The notes: generated from the sequence alone by a model not told the origin. A DNA stretch of 64,000 nt from Microbacterium sp. CBA3102 (GCF_007954505.1 NZ_CP042412.1:434001-498000), one strand, 5' to 3'; counted from the stretch's first letter, positions 17,227 to 25,941 are shown. Numbers and translations are program-made.

Positions 17227-18930
17227 TCAGCGCCCCGAGACCTTTCCGAAGACCTTCGCGATCGGAGCGAGCACCAGCGGACGAGCGGCCGCCCAGCCGA
17301 TGGCGATCACGACGATCGAGACGACGAAGACCCAGAATCCCGTCCAGGTGGCGGCATCCTGCGCGGCGAACATGTGGTTCAGGTTGCGCAGGAATCCGGT
17401 CAGCATCACCAGCGCCACGTGCGCGATGATGAACGCCACGAAGTACAGCATGATCGGGAAGTGCAGGGCACGAGCCCATTCGACCGGATATGCCTTCGAC
17501 AGCTTCTCGGCCTTCTTCGGCCACAGCCCCGACATCCGGAAACCGGTGATCGCCGCGAGGGGAGCCGCGATGAACACGGTCGCGAAGTACGCGAGCTGTT
17601 GCAGGCTGTTGTAGTTGTTCCAGCCGTTCTCATGCGGCCAGTCGAAGGAGACATACTGCAGGGCCGCCGACAGTGCGTTCGGGAAGACCTCCCAGCTCGT
17701 CGGCACGATGCGCACCCAGTGCCCGGTGACGAACAGCAGCACCACGAAGATGACGCCGTTCACGAGCCACAGGATGTCGAGCGCCTGGTGGAACCACAGG
17801 TTCAGGCTGATCTTGCCCTTCGCATTGCCGCGGGGCGTCCAGAAGACCGTCGGACGCTTCTCCGTGCGCACCTGCAGTCCGGAGCGGATGATGAGCACCA
17901 TCAGGAACATGTTGAAGAAGTGCGCCCAGTTCACCCACGGTGCGAATCCGGGCGCGACCTCGATAGCCGGCTCGTACTCACCGGGGAAGGCCGCGAGGAA
18001 GTCCTGCATGAACGGGAAGCTCAGGAGCGTGCGCACCAGCGCGATCGCGGCTCCGGCGAGCACTCCGAGCGCAGCGGCCCCGAACAGGACGGCGATCGCC
18101 TGGGTCCAGGTCGGACGACGACGTGCGGGCTCCGGGGCCGCAGCCACGTGCCGCGGTGCACGGCCGTCCCACACCGTGCGCTTCCACGCCAGCGGCGTAT
18201 CGACGGTGGCGACAGCAGTGGCCGGGACCGGCACGGCCGCGGAGGCAGGGGGCTCGGCAGCGACAGGACGCGCGGAAGCGGTGGCAGCAGCGTCGACAGG
18301 GGCCGCGGCTGCGGGGACGATCGGAGTGATGCCGGCGGGCGGCCAGGGCTCACCACCGACGACACGAGGCAGCCCACGTCGAACGCCGGTCGCAGAGGAG
18401 GCGTGCGTCTCCGGCCTCGCGGCGGGCGCGGGCGTCGACACCGAAGCAGCAGCGCCCACGGTGTCCGACACGACCGGGGCGGATGCCGCAGCCGAGGATG
18501 CCGCAGCCGAGGATGCCGCAGCCGAGGCGGATGCCGCAGGCGAGGATGCCGCGACCGAGGATGCCGGCGTGGGCACCGCCTCCGCGGCTGGTTCGTCCGC
18601 GACGGGAGCCTGCGCACCACTGACCGGCGGCCACGGCTCACCCCCGGGCACGCGCGGGAGCCCTCGCCGGATGCCCGCGGTGGAGGAGGCGACCACACCC
18701 GTCGTCGCCGCGACGGCTCCGTTCACGGACCCCGCACGCGGTGCGAGCGCGTCCGCCTCCGGCGCGACCTCGGCCGCGACGGGTTCAGCGACCGGCACGG
18801 CCGCCTCCGGCAGCGACCCGCCTGAAGGCCCGGAAGCATCGGCCGCTTCCACGACCGCAGCATCCGCAGGGGGCCAGGGGTCACCGCCCGGCACGCGCGG
18901 CAGACCGCGTCGCAGCATCCGCGTGGCCAT
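17227..18930 (-). CDS. cytochrome b561-like membrane protein with repeat-bearing disordered N-terminus
   Basis: A 567-residue protein in two parts. The first 240 residues are Ala/Pro/Ser-rich, with no hydrophobic helix, and carry three spaced copies of RRGLPRVPGGEPWPP (near residues 7, 88 and 183). The rest has about six membrane helices with His in NWAHFFNMFL, LWFHQALDI and ALHFPIMLYFVAFIIAHVAL, the pattern of haem-ligating b561/hydrogenase-cytochrome-b proteins. DNA around 18484-18566 holds a short tandem repeat (GAGGATGCCGCAGCC) encoding an Ala/Ser run. It lies two bases after the etfA stop and is probably co-transcribed with etfBA, suggesting an electron route from ETF into the membrane; that role is inference. 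Confidence 0.75.
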   Translation of the reverse strand: MATRMLRRGLPRVPGGDPWPPADAAVVEAADASGPSGGSLPEAAVPVAEPVAAEVAPEADALAPRAGSVNGAVAATTGVVASSTAGIRRGLPRVPGGEPWPPVSGAQAPVADEPAAEAVPTPASSVAASSPAASASAAASSAAASSAAASAPVVSDTVGAAASVSTPAPAARPETHASSATGVRRGLPRVVGGEPWPPAGITPIVPAAAAPVDAAATASARPVAAEPPASAAVPVPATAVATVDTPLAWKRTVWDGRAPRHVAAAPEPARRRPTWTQAIAVLFGAAALGVLAGAAIALVRTLLSFPFMQDFLAAFPGEYEPAIEVAPGFAPWVNWAHFFNMFLMVLIIRSGLQVRTEKRPTVFWTPRGNAKGKISLNLWFHQALDILWLVNGVIFVVLLFVTGHWVRIVPTSWEVFPNALSAALQYVSFDWPHENGWNNYNSLQQLAYFATVFIAAPLAAITGFRMSGLWPKKAEKLSKAYPVEWARALHFPIMLYFVAFIIAHVALVMLTGFLRNLNHMFAAQDAATWTGFWVFVVSIVVIAIGWAAARPLVLAPIAKVFGKVSGR

Positions 18931-18932
18931 GA

Positions 18933-19904
18933 CTAGTTCTTCCGCGCCTCGAGCGCCGCGATCACCTGGGGCACCACGGTGAACACGTCGCCGACGATGC
19001 CGAAGTCCGCGACCTCGAAGATCGGCGCCTCGGGGTCCTTGTTGATCGCGACGATGTTCTTCGACGTCTGCATGCCCGCACGGTGCTGGATCGCTCCGGA
19101 TATGCCGAGAGCGACATACAGCTGCGGAGAGACCGAGACGCCCGTCTGTCCGACCTGGTGCGACTGCGGGATGTATCCGGCGTCGACGGCGGCCCGGGAG
19201 GCACCGACCGCCGCTCCGAGCGCGTCGGCGAGCTCCTCGACGAGCACGAACTTCTCCTTGGAGGCGAGTCCGCGTCCGCCCGAGACGACACGGGTGGCAC
19301 CCCTCAGCTCAGGGCGGGAGGAGGCGACCTCGACCGCTTCGACCGGACCTGCCGTCGCGGCAACAACCCCGGACGGGGTGACATCGAGTACCTCGACCGA
19401 GTGCGACGGCACCGCCTCGGCACGCGCATCGACCGCGCCCTGACGCACCGTGATCACCGGGGTTCCGAATGTCGGAGCGGAGTCGACCAGATACGCGCCG
19501 CCGTAGACCGAGTGGTGCGCGACGACACCCTCCTCGTCGCGGGAGACACCGACCGCGTCGACCGACAGCGCGCTCTTCGTGCGCACCGCGAATCGTCCCG
19601 CCACGTCTCGACCGGAGATCGAGTTCGAGATGAGCACAGCATCGGGTCGCACCTGGGCTGCCGCAGCCTGCAACGCGTCCACGATCGGGACCGTCAGCGC
19701 GGTGGGGTCTCCGTCGGCCGTCAGCACCACGGATGCTCCGGCCGCGGCGGCCTGATCGACCGCCGCAGGGCTGCCGCCGACGATCAGGGCCACGGGCGTA
19801 CCGACCGTCGACGCGGCACCGATCAGCGCGGCTGTGCTGGTCGCGACGTAGCCGGAGGGGTCGACGTCGACGAGGACGAGGATCGGGTTCTCGGAAGAAG
19901 TCAT
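18933..19904 (-). CDS. etfA: electron transfer flavoprotein subunit alpha
   Basis: FAD-binding alpha subunit (323 residues) of the soluble ETF that accepts electrons from acyl-CoA dehydrogenases. Seen: the C-terminal FAD domain with [68 protein letters not shown] and [28 protein letters not shown], which is the family signature. The start at 19904 follows the etfB stop by one base. It forms an operon etfB-etfA-cytochrome. Its likely partner here is the acyl-CoA dehydrogenase at 24697-25905. Confidence 0.95.
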   Translation of the reverse strand: MTSSENPILVLVDVDPSGYVATSTAALIGAASTVGTPVALIVGGSPAAVDQAAAAGASVVLTADGDPTALTVPIVDALQAAAAQVRPDAVLISNSISGRDVAGRFAVRTKSALSVDAVGVSRDEEGVVAHHSVYGGAYLVDSAPTFGTPVITVRQGAVDARAEAVPSHSVEVLDVTPSGVVAATAGPVEAVEVASSRPELRGATRVVSGGRGLASKEKFVLVEELADALGAAVGASRAAVDAGYIPQSHQVGQTGVSVSPQLYVALGISGAIQHRAGMQTSKNIVAINKDPEAPIFEVADFGIVGDVFTVVPQVIAALEARKN

Positions 19905-19905
19905 C

Positions 19906-20682
19906 TCACACCAACCTGTTCTGCACGAGATAGTCGACGAGCTTGTCGGCGGCATCGCCTTCATCGGTGATCTTCACGCCGGCCGCGCGCGGAGGCTTCT
20001 CCGACACCGCGGTCATGATGGTTCGCGGCGCTGCGGACGGATCCGCCGAGACCTCGAGGTCGGCGAGCGAGAGCACCTCCAGCGGCTTCTTCTTCGCCGC
20101 CATGATGCCCTTGAAGTTGGGGAAGCGCGCGTCGGGGAGCGCCTCGGTGATCGAGATCACTGCGGGCAGCGACGCCGTGATCGGCTGACTGCCGGCATCC
20201 GCACCGCGGACCCCGGAGACGCCGTCCTCGGTGATCTCGACCGACGTGAGAGCGGTGGCCTGCGCGAACCCGAGGTGCTCGGCGAGCATGGCCGGGATGA
20301 CACCGCCCGAGCCGTCGGTCGACAGGTTCCCGGTGATCACCAGGTCGGGGCTCCCGCGGCGGATCGCGGCGGCCAGCACTTCGGCGGTGAGGCCGAGATC
20401 GGCACCCACGAGTTCCTCATCGGCGATGTGCACTGCCGACGAGGCGCCGATCGCGAGCGCCCGACGCACGGAGGCGGTCGAGCCGGCCGGAGCCATCGAG
20501 AGGGCGACGACCTCGGTCCCGTCGTTCTTGTCGGCGTAACTGAGGGCGACCTCGAGAGCACGCTCGGTGATCTCGTCCAGGACGACATCTCCGGCGGCGC
20601 GATCAGCGAGCCCGGTCTCGAGATTCAGTTTGCGATCGCCATAGGTGTCGGGCACCTCTTTGACCAAGACGAAGATCTTCAT
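19906..20682 (-). CDS. etfB: electron transfer flavoprotein subunit beta
   Basis: AMP-binding beta subunit (258 residues) of ETF. Seen: MKIFVLVKEVPDTYGDRKLNLETGL at the N-terminus, LSYADKNDGTEVVALSMAPAGSTASVRRALAIGASSAVHI in the middle, and PDLVITGNLSTDGSGGVIPAMLAEHLGFAQATAL. The ATG at 20682 has a GAGGAG ribosome site ahead. First gene of the etfBA-cytochrome operon; the upstream gap carries a TGTATACAT palindrome (20781-20789) shared with the prp promoter region. Confidence 0.94.
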   Translation of the reverse strand: MKIFVLVKEVPDTYGDRKLNLETGLADRAAGDVVLDEITERALEVALSYADKNDGTEVVALSMAPAGSTASVRRALAIGASSAVHIADEELVGADLGLTAEVLAAAIRRGSPDLVITGNLSTDGSGGVIPAMLAEHLGFAQATALTSVEITEDGVSGVRGADAGSQPITASLPAVISITEALPDARFPNFKGIMAAKKKPLEVLSLADLEVSADPSAAPRTIMTAVSEKPPRAAGVKITDEGDAADKLVDYLVQNRLV

Positions 20683-20780
20683 CGATTGCTCCTCACGACA
20701 CGCTGAGTCTATCCGCATGGGTCTCTATGTAGCCAAAAGCGGAGGAAACCACGGCCAGGACCCCAGAATTGCCCCGACAA

Positions 20781-20789
20781 TGTATACAT
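20781..20789. promoter_or_regulatory. GTATAC-type palindrome in the etfB/MarR divergent gap
   Basis: TGTATACAT lies about 100 bp upstream of etfB and 70 bp upstream of the divergent MarR gene. The same nine bases occur at 39069-39077, just before the GntR gene of the prp operon. GTATAC centres are typical of FadR/FCD-group GntR operators. It may also simply be a -10 region. Confidence 0.35.
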
Positions 20790-20859
20790 ACCCCACACTC
20801 GGGCTGCGGTATCCCCCCACGCTCCGTCCGCCGCACGCCGCCGCCGGTACCGTAGAGAG

Positions 20860-21396
20860 GTGACCCGACCCCGCCCGCTCCCCGTTGACCCGCTCGCCGA
20901 GGCCAAGCGGCAGTGGATCGCGCACGGGTGGACGGATGCCGCCGACGGCATGGCTGTCGTCACCTCGGTCATGCGGGCCCAACAGCTCCTGCTCGCCCGC
21001 GTCGATGCGGCGCTCAAGCCGTTCGCACTCAGCTTCGCCCGGTTCGAGGTGCTGCGCCTGCTCGCGTTCAGCCGCGCCGGACGCCTCCCCCTGTCGAGTG
21101 TCGTCGCTCGCCTTCAGGTGCACCCGACCACGGTCACGAGCACGGCGGAGCGACTGGTCCGCGATGGGCTCGTGGTGCGGGAGCCGCACCCGCACGACGG
21201 TCGGGCCGCGCTCCTCGCCCTCACGGATGCCGGGCGGGAACTGGTCGAACGCGCCACCCGGTCCCTGAACTCCGAGGTCTTCGTCGATCCCGGCATGAGC
21301 GGAGACGACGCCGCGGAACTCGTCGCGATCGTCGCACGGCTCCGCAAAGCCGCAGGCGACTTCGCGGACCCTCGCCCGCATCCCGAGCCGCTCTGA
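20860..21396 (+). CDS. MarR family transcriptional regulator
   Basis: A 178-residue MarR-type regulator with an extended N-terminus. Seen: winged helix from LSFARFEVLRLLAFSRAGRLPLSSVVARLQVHPTTVTSTAERLVRDGLVVREPHPHDGRAALLALTDAG, with the recognition helix and the DxRA wing. The start is a GTG at 20860; no clear ribosome site precedes it, which suggests leaderless translation. One base separates it from the SRPBCC gene, and the two with the YdeI-like gene form an operon. Divergent from etfB. Confidence 0.88.
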   Translation: MTRPRPLPVDPLAEAKRQWIAHGWTDAADGMAVVTSVMRAQQLLLARVDAALKPFALSFARFEVLRLLAFSRAGRLPLSSVVARLQVHPTTVTSTAERLVRDGLVVREPHPHDGRAALLALTDAGRELVERATRSLNSEVFVDPGMSGDDAAELVAIVARLRKAAGDFADPRPHPEPL

Positions 21397-21397
21397 C

Positions 21398-21868
21398 ATG
21401 CCCCGGTTCGTCCTCGAGACGCTCATCGCCGCACCACCCGCTGCCGTGTTCGCCGCATCGCTGGACCCTGAGCTGCACGTCCGCTCGATGGCTCGACACG
21501 GCGAGTCGATGGTGGAGGCACCGGCGGGGGGATCGTTCACGGAGGAGTCGACCGTGACGTGGCGGGCACGTCATTTCGGCGTCCCGTTCCGGTTGCGTTC
21601 CGTCGTGTTCGACATCGATCCGCCCCACGGCTTCTCGGACCGGCAGATCGCCGGCCCGTTCGCGGCGTTCCTGCACGAGCACCGGTTCGTTGCGCATCCG
21701 TCCGGCACGCTCATGCGGGACACGGTGACGTTCCGGTCGCCCTTCGGTCCGCTCGGCCGGATCGTCGACGCCCTGTTCCTCGGCGCGTACATGCGCCGCC
21801 TGATCAGCGAACGCAACACGATTCTGGCCGCCGAGATCGAGGACCCGGGGCGTACCCTGTCGGCATGA
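21398..21868 (+). CDS. SRPBCC (START-like) domain protein
   Basis: A 156-residue protein of the SRPBCC/polyketide-cyclase-like ligand-binding fold. Seen: the N-terminal strand FVLETLIAAPPAAVFAASLDPELHVRSM typical of the family, then alternating strands to the C-terminal helix SPFGPLGRIVDALFLGAYMRRLISERNTILAAEI. Such proteins bind hydrophobic ligands; the ligand is unknown. Its ATGA overlap with the next gene and one-base gap from the MarR gene indicate a three-gene operon. Confidence 0.82.
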   Translation: MPRFVLETLIAAPPAAVFAASLDPELHVRSMARHGESMVEAPAGGSFTEESTVTWRARHFGVPFRLRSVVFDIDPPHGFSDRQIAGPFAAFLHEHRFVAHPSGTLMRDTVTFRSPFGPLGRIVDALFLGAYMRRLISERNTILAAEIEDPGRTLSA

Positions 21869-22308
21869 GCGAACTGCGTCTGCACACCGTCCTCACCGGC
21901 CGCGGCCCCGCCGCGGCGATCCTGCTCACGGACGAGCAGGTCGCGTCGTTCGGTGCCGGGAAGACCTTCCCGGTCGCCGTCACCATCGACGGACGCACCG
22001 CCCGCCTGCGACTGGCGCGGATGGGCGACGAGAACCTGATCGGGTTCAGCAAGGCCGTCCGCACCGAACTCGGGCTGGAGATCGGGCAGGAGATCGATGC
22101 CGTGATCCGGGTGGATTCAGCCGAGCGCACCGTCGACATCCCCACCGAACTCGCTGCAGCCCTGGACGCCGACCCTGCCGCGCGGGCACGCTTCGACGCA
22201 CTGTCGTACTCCGTACGCAAGGAGCACGCGCGGAGCGTGTCCGAGGCCAAACAGGACGCGACGCGCGAACGCCGGATCGCGAAGGTCCTCGACGCCCTCT
22301 CCGGCTGA
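21865..22308 (+). CDS. YdeI/OmdA and DUF1905 domain protein
   Basis: A 147-residue fusion of an N-terminal DUF1905 beta-barrel (LRLHTVLTGRGPAAAILLTDEQVASFGAGKTFPVAVTIDG) and a C-terminal YdeI-like 'bacteriocin-protection' helical domain (LAAALDADPAARARFDALSYSVRKEHARSVSEAKQDATRERRIAKVLDAL). Start ATG at 21865 overlaps the previous stop. The function of the family is poorly known; in E. coli, YdeI relatives are linked to stress tolerance. The last 36 bases of this gene are duplicated at 22795 as part of a 124-bp direct repeat. Confidence 0.82.
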   Translation: MSELRLHTVLTGRGPAAAILLTDEQVASFGAGKTFPVAVTIDGRTARLRLARMGDENLIGFSKAVRTELGLEIGQEIDAVIRVDSAERTVDIPTELAAALDADPAARARFDALSYSVRKEHARSVSEAKQDATRERRIAKVLDALSG

Positions 22309-22396
22309 GGGCGTTCACAACTCCTCAGGAATCTCCGACGAGCACCGCGCGAAGCGGCGTTTCCCGCGCGACGCACTCCTTTCTGAGGAGTTGCGA
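22273..22396. repeat. 124-bp direct repeat, copy 1
   Basis: Identical to 22795-22918 over all 124 bases. It holds the last 36 bases of the YdeI-like gene and nearly all of an 86-bp palindromic element. The two copies are 522 bp apart and flank a 398-bp segment with a small membrane protein gene. Perfect identity implies a recent duplication or integration event. Confidence 0.9.
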
Positions 22397-22398
22397 TC
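22313..22398. repeat. 86-bp palindromic element, family A copy 1
   Basis: Begins GTTCACAACTCCTCAG and ends CTGAGGAGTTGCGATC. It starts five bases after the YdeI-like stop. A short CG-rich hairpin (22398-22418) follows directly. The right end differs from copy 2 only in its last two bases (ATC versus AAC). Confidence 0.8.
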
Positions 22399-22458
22399 CC
22401 CGCCGTCCCGGGGCGGGGCAACGCGAGTCGGTGACGGTCGGCCGACCGTGACCGAGCG

Positions 22459-22695
22459 CTACGGGCGGATGCTCATGGAGCGATGGTTGAGCATGATGGC
22501 GCCGAGGACGCTACCGATGCTTCCGATCACGATCAGCACGGTCGCGAGGGTTGTCAGGGAGTTTGCGTCCCCCGGCCCGACGATGATGGTGGTGATCGCG
22601 AGCACCACTCCGAGGAATGTGAGCGCCGAGGAAGCAAGTGTGCCGAGTGTGAGCCAACGGGTACGAGTATCGCGGATGTTCTGTTTCAATCCCAT
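22459..22695 (-). CDS. small two-helix membrane protein
   Basis: A 78-residue protein I do not recognise. Seen: a charged N-terminus MGLKQNIRDTRTRW, then two hydrophobic helices, LTLGTLASSALTFLGVVLAITTIIVG and LTTLATVLIVIGSIGSVLGAIML, split by a short loop GPGDANS, and a charged tail. The ATG at 22693-22695 with GGGGGT upstream is preferred over an upstream ATG at 22761. It is the only gene between the two 124-bp direct repeats, so it may be cargo or a recent insertion. Probably located in the cytoplasmic membrane. Confidence 0.6.
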   Translation of the reverse strand: MGLKQNIRDTRTRWLTLGTLASSALTFLGVVLAITTIIVGPGDANSLTTLATVLIVIGSIGSVLGAIMLNHRSMSIRP

Positions 22696-22794
22696 GTCAT
22701 TACCCCCAGCATGCGACTCCGCCGACGACGAAGATACTGATGCAGATCGCGTCATTTCCACTTGCAGCCTTGCACACGTCCAACAGCCAAGGGT

Positions 22795-22918
22795 CGGATC
22801 GCGAAGGTCCTCGACGCCCTCTCCGGCTGAGGGCGTTCACAACTCCTCAGGAATCTCCGACGAGCACCGCGCGAAGCGGCGTTTCCCGCGCGACGCACTC
22901 CTTTCTGAGGAGTTGCGA
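22795..22918. repeat. 124-bp direct repeat, copy 2
   Basis: Second copy of the repeat at 22273-22396. Here the 36 bases of coding sequence have no gene attached, so this copy is the displaced one: a gene end plus its palindromic element, carried to the far side of the small membrane protein gene. Confidence 0.9.
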
Positions 22919-22920
22919 AC
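22835..22920. repeat. 86-bp palindromic element, family A copy 2
   Basis: Begins GTTCACAACTCCTCAG and ends CTGAGGAGTTGCGAAC. It ends six bases before the stop of the enoyl-CoA hydratase gene, which lies on the minus strand. Same length as the copies at 22313, 36755 and 51318. Confidence 0.8.
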
Positions 22921-22926
22921 GAGCAC

Positions 22927-23703
22927 CTAGCGGTTCTGGAAGTCCGGCGAGCGCTTCTCCCGGAACGCCGACATCCCTTCCTTCTGGTCGGCGGTGTCGA
23001 ACAGCGCGGCGAAGGCCTGCTTCTCGTGCGCGAGGCCGTCGGCGAGGGTCGTCTCCATCGCCGCATCCAGCGCGGCCTTCGCCGCATAGACGGACGGCAG
23101 CGACTTCGCGGCGATGGAGTCGGCGAGCGTCGCCGCCTCGGCGAGGAGCTCGGATGCCGGAACGACGCGCGACACGAGACCTGCGCGCTCGGCTTCCTCC
23201 GCCCCCATGAAACGTCCGGAAAGCACCAGCTCGGCCGCCTTGTAGTAGCCGACCGCACGGATCAGGCGCTGCGTACCGCCCATCCCGGGGATGACGCCGA
23301 GGTTGATCTCCGGTTGGCCGAACTTCGCGTTGTCCGCGGCGAGAATGATGTCGCACATCATCGCGAGCTCGCAGCCACCGCCCAGGGCGAAGCCGGAGAC
23401 CGCCGCGATCACGGGGGTGCGCACCGCGGCGAAGTCATGCCAGGCGCCGAAGTGGTCGGTCTCGAGCATCTCCGCCGCGGACATGCTCTCCATCTCCTTG
23501 ATGTCGGCGCCGGCCGCGAACGCCTTCTCGGACCCGGTCACCACGATGGCGCCGACAGCGTCGTCCGTGTCGAAGGCGACGGCGGCCGCGGTGACCTCCT
23601 CCGCGAGTCGGCTGTTCAACGCGTTCAGCGCGCCGGGTCGGTTCAGGGTGATCCACCCCACTCGTCCGCGCTGCTCGACCAGGATCGTCTCGTATTCGGT
23701 CAT
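22927..23703 (-). CDS. enoyl-CoA hydratase/isomerase
   Basis: A 258-residue crotonase-superfamily enzyme, normal length, hydrating 2-enoyl-CoA. Seen: AAGADIKEM (oxyanion strand), [19 protein letters not shown] with the first catalytic Glu, and [20 protein letters not shown] with the second. Both Glu residues are present, which supports hydratase rather than isomerase activity. It is separated from mmsB by palindromic element family B copy 2, but lies on the same strand, and in the valine pathway it would hydrate methacrylyl-CoA; that assignment rests on context. Confidence 0.92.
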   Translation of the reverse strand: MTEYETILVEQRGRVGWITLNRPGALNALNSRLAEEVTAAAVAFDTDDAVGAIVVTGSEKAFAAGADIKEMESMSAAEMLETDHFGAWHDFAAVRTPVIAAVSGFALGGGCELAMMCDIILAADNAKFGQPEINLGVIPGMGGTQRLIRAVGYYKAAELVLSGRFMGAEEAERAGLVSRVVPASELLAEAATLADSIAAKSLPSVYAAKAALDAAMETTLADGLAHEKQAFAALFDTADQKEGMSAFREKRSPDFQNR

Positions 23704-23745
23704 GTCGCCCTCTCCGTCGGATCTCTTTCAGCATTCACCCTGGCC

Positions 23746-23804
23746 TTCGAATCACGCAAATGACTCCGTGCGCACCGCGACTGGAACCAGTTGCGCGATT
23801 CGAA
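23746..23804. repeat. palindromic element, family B copy 2
   Basis: Begins TTCGAATCACGCAAATGACT and ends GTTGCGCGATTCGAA, 59 bp. It fills the space between the mmsB stop and the enoyl-CoA hydratase start. Its ends match copies at 11559 and 40139. Confidence 0.75.
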
Positions 23805-23812
23805 CGCAGTGC

Positions 23813-24700
23813 TCACACGCGATCGTCGCGAATATCCGTGATGATGCCCGAGAAGTCCCGCGTCGCACCGTCACCGGCGGCGAAGGCGGCATAGAGCTCC
23901 TGCGCCAGACGGCCCATCTTGGCGTCGGTCGATGTCTGTTCGATCGCCTGCAGCGCGAGGCCGAGGTCCTTCGCCATCAGCGCCCCGGCGAAGCCCGGCT
24001 GATAGTCCCGGTTGGCCGGACTCGTGGGAACCGGGCCGGGAACGGGGCAGTTCGTCGTGATCGACCAGCACTGGCCGGATGCCTGCGACACGACGTCGAA
24101 CAGCGCTTGGTGCTCGAGGCCCAGTCGCTCCCCCAGCACGAACGCCTCGGCCACCGCGATCTGCGAGACCGCGAGCACCATGTTGTTGCAGACCTTCGCC
24201 GCCTGGCCCAGCCCGGGCCCGCCGCAGTGCACGATGCGCTTGCCCATGACCTCCAGCAGCGGCAGCGCTGCGGCGAAGTCCTCGTCCGAGCCACCGACCA
24301 TGAAGGCGAGCGTGCCGTTCTCGGCACCCACCACACCTCCCGAGACCGGGGCATCGATGTTGCGGTGCCCCGCGGCGAGCGCGAGCGCGTGGGCCGCTCT
24401 CGCCTCATCGACGGCGATCGTGGACGACTCGATGAAGAGAGTACCCGGACGCGCAGCGGCGAGCAGTTCGGTGCGATACGCCTCGATCACGTGCTTTCCG
24501 GCAGGGAACATCGTGATGACGACGTCCGCTTCGGCCACCGCATCCGCTCCACTCGCCGCAACCGGGATCCCCGCCGCCTGCGCCGTCTCGACGGCGGCGG
24601 GCACCAGGTCGAAGCCGTGCACCTCATGACCGGCGGCGACGAGGTTCCTGGCCATGGGGAGGCCCATGTGCCCGAGACCGAGGAAGGCTACGCGAGTCAT
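23813..24700 (-). CDS. mmsB: 3-hydroxyisobutyrate dehydrogenase
   Basis: A 295-residue beta-hydroxyacid dehydrogenase that oxidises 3-hydroxyisobutyrate to methylmalonate semialdehyde with NAD+. Seen: Rossmann start VAFLGLGHMGLPMARNLVAAGHEV, FIESSTIAVDEAR, substrate motif DAPVSGGVVGAENGTLAFMVGG, and the catalytic-Lys motif GPGLGQAAKVCNNMVLA. The start overlaps the acyl-CoA dehydrogenase stop by four bases, so the operon order is mmsA, acyl-CoA dehydrogenase, mmsB. Confidence 0.93.
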   Translation of the reverse strand: MTRVAFLGLGHMGLPMARNLVAAGHEVHGFDLVPAAVETAQAAGIPVAASGADAVAEADVVITMFPAGKHVIEAYRTELLAAARPGTLFIESSTIAVDEARAAHALALAAGHRNIDAPVSGGVVGAENGTLAFMVGGSDEDFAAALPLLEVMGKRIVHCGGPGLGQAAKVCNNMVLAVSQIAVAEAFVLGERLGLEHQALFDVVSQASGQCWSITTNCPVPGPVPTSPANRDYQPGFAGALMAKDLGLALQAIEQTSTDAKMGRLAQELYAAFAAGDGATRDFSGIITDIRDDRV

Positions 24701-25905
24701 GACCCGCTCCGCATCTGGTCTCCGCCGCCGCGCTGGAGGGAGGCGGAACCCGCAGGTCGCAGCATCTCGCGACCGACGATGAGCCGCATGATCTCGTTGG
24801 TCCCTTCCAGGATCTGATGCACGCGCAGGTCACGGACCACCTTCTCGATGCCGTAGTCCTGCAGATACCCGTAGCCGCCGTGGAGCTGCAGTGCCCGGTT
24901 CGCGACGTCGAATCCTGCATCGGTCGCGAAGCGCTTGGCCATCGCACAGCGCATCGTCGCGTCGGGTGCATGCTCATCGACCGCCTGCGCGCCGTCGCGC
25001 ACCATGAGGCGTGCGGCGTGCAGGTCGGTGCGCATGTCGGCGATCGCGAACAGGATCGCCTGCTTCTCGGCGAGCGGCTCTCCGAAGGCCATCCGCTCGT
25101 GCACGTACTGCACGGCCTTGTCGAGCGCCCATTGCGCGCCGCCCAGCGAACAGGCCGCGATGTTGAGCCGACCTCCGTTGAGGGCCGACATCGCGATGGC
25201 GAACCCACGCCCTTCGTCGCCGAGCATGGCGGAGGCCGGAACCCGCACGCCGTCGAGGATCACCTGGCGGGTCGGCTGCGCATGCCAGCCCATCTTCTTC
25301 TCCGGCGCCCCGAAGCTCAACGCCTCGGCGTCGCCCGGCACCAGGAACGCGCTGATCCCCCGCGCGCCCGGCTCTCCGGTACGTGCCATGACGACGTAGA
25401 CGGCGGCCTCGCCCGCGCCCGAGATGAACTGCTTGACGCCGGTGAGTACGAAGTCGTCGCCGTCTCGGACCGCGCTCGTCGCGATGTTCGCGGCGTCCGA
25501 TCCCGCACCCGGCTCCGTCAGGCAGTACCCGCCGAACTCGGCCATAGAGGTGAGCGCCGGCAGCCACTGCCCACGCTGCGCATCGTCGCCGTACGTGTCG
25601 ATCATCCACACGACCATGTTGTGGATGGAGATGTAGGCCGCGACCGCAGGATCGCCCTTCGCGAGCTCCTCGAAGATCGCGACGGTGTCGAGGCGGCTGA
25701 GGCCGGTGCCGCCGAACTCCTCGTCCACGTAGATGCCGCCGAGGCCGAGCTCACCGGCACGGTTCAGCGATTCGCGGGGGAACAGGTGCTTCTCGTCGCG
25801 CTCCGCGGCGTGCGGGGCGAGCTCGGTCTCCGCGAACTCGCGGACGGCGCCGATGATCGCCTCGCGCTCTTCGGCTGTGGTGGTGACGGTGGTCATGGTC
25901 ATCAT
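24697..25905 (-). CDS. acyl-CoA dehydrogenase, probably isobutyryl-CoA dehydrogenase
   Basis: A 402-residue FAD enzyme that oxidises acyl-CoA and passes electrons to ETF. Seen: CLTEPGAGSDAANIATSAVRDGDDFVLTGVKQFISGA (FAD/substrate region), GRLNIAACSLGGAQWALDKAVQYVHERMAFGEPL, and the C-terminal QILEGTNEIMRLIVGREM with the catalytic-base Glu. Position between mmsA and mmsB points to isobutyryl-CoA, the valine intermediate. The exact initiator among the two close Met codons is uncertain. EtfAB at 18.9-20.7 kb is the expected electron acceptor. Confidence 0.9.
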   Translation of the reverse strand: MMTMTTVTTTAEEREAIIGAVREFAETELAPHAAERDEKHLFPRESLNRAGELGLGGIYVDEEFGGTGLSRLDTVAIFEELAKGDPAVAAYISIHNMVVWMIDTYGDDAQRGQWLPALTSMAEFGGYCLTEPGAGSDAANIATSAVRDGDDFVLTGVKQFISGAGEAAVYVVMARTGEPGARGISAFLVPGDAEALSFGAPEKKMGWHAQPTRQVILDGVRVPASAMLGDEGRGFAIAMSALNGGRLNIAACSLGGAQWALDKAVQYVHERMAFGEPLAEKQAILFAIADMRTDLHAARLMVRDGAQAVDEHAPDATMRCAMAKRFATDAGFDVANRALQLHGGYGYLQDYGIEKVVRDLRVHQILEGTNEIMRLIVGREMLRPAGSASLQRGGGDQMRSGS

Positions 25906-25941
25906 GGTTCCTTGTGGGAGTTTCGTGCCGGACGGTACGGA

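Noticed and set aside
18484-18566. Short tandem repeats that looked like a CRISPR or minisatellite.
   Set aside because: They are in frame within the Ala/Ser-rich linker of the cytochrome-like gene, have no spacers and are simple coding repeats.
16558-18825. Long plus-strand frame of 755 codons with an Arg/Gly-rich end.
   Set aside because: It mirrors thiolase and the cytochrome gene; the repetitive part is only the complement of the Ala/Ser-coding repeats.
22398-22418. CCCCGCC/GGCGGGG hairpin as a separate terminator.
   Set aside because: There is no T-tract and it abuts the palindromic element, so I treated it as part of that context.
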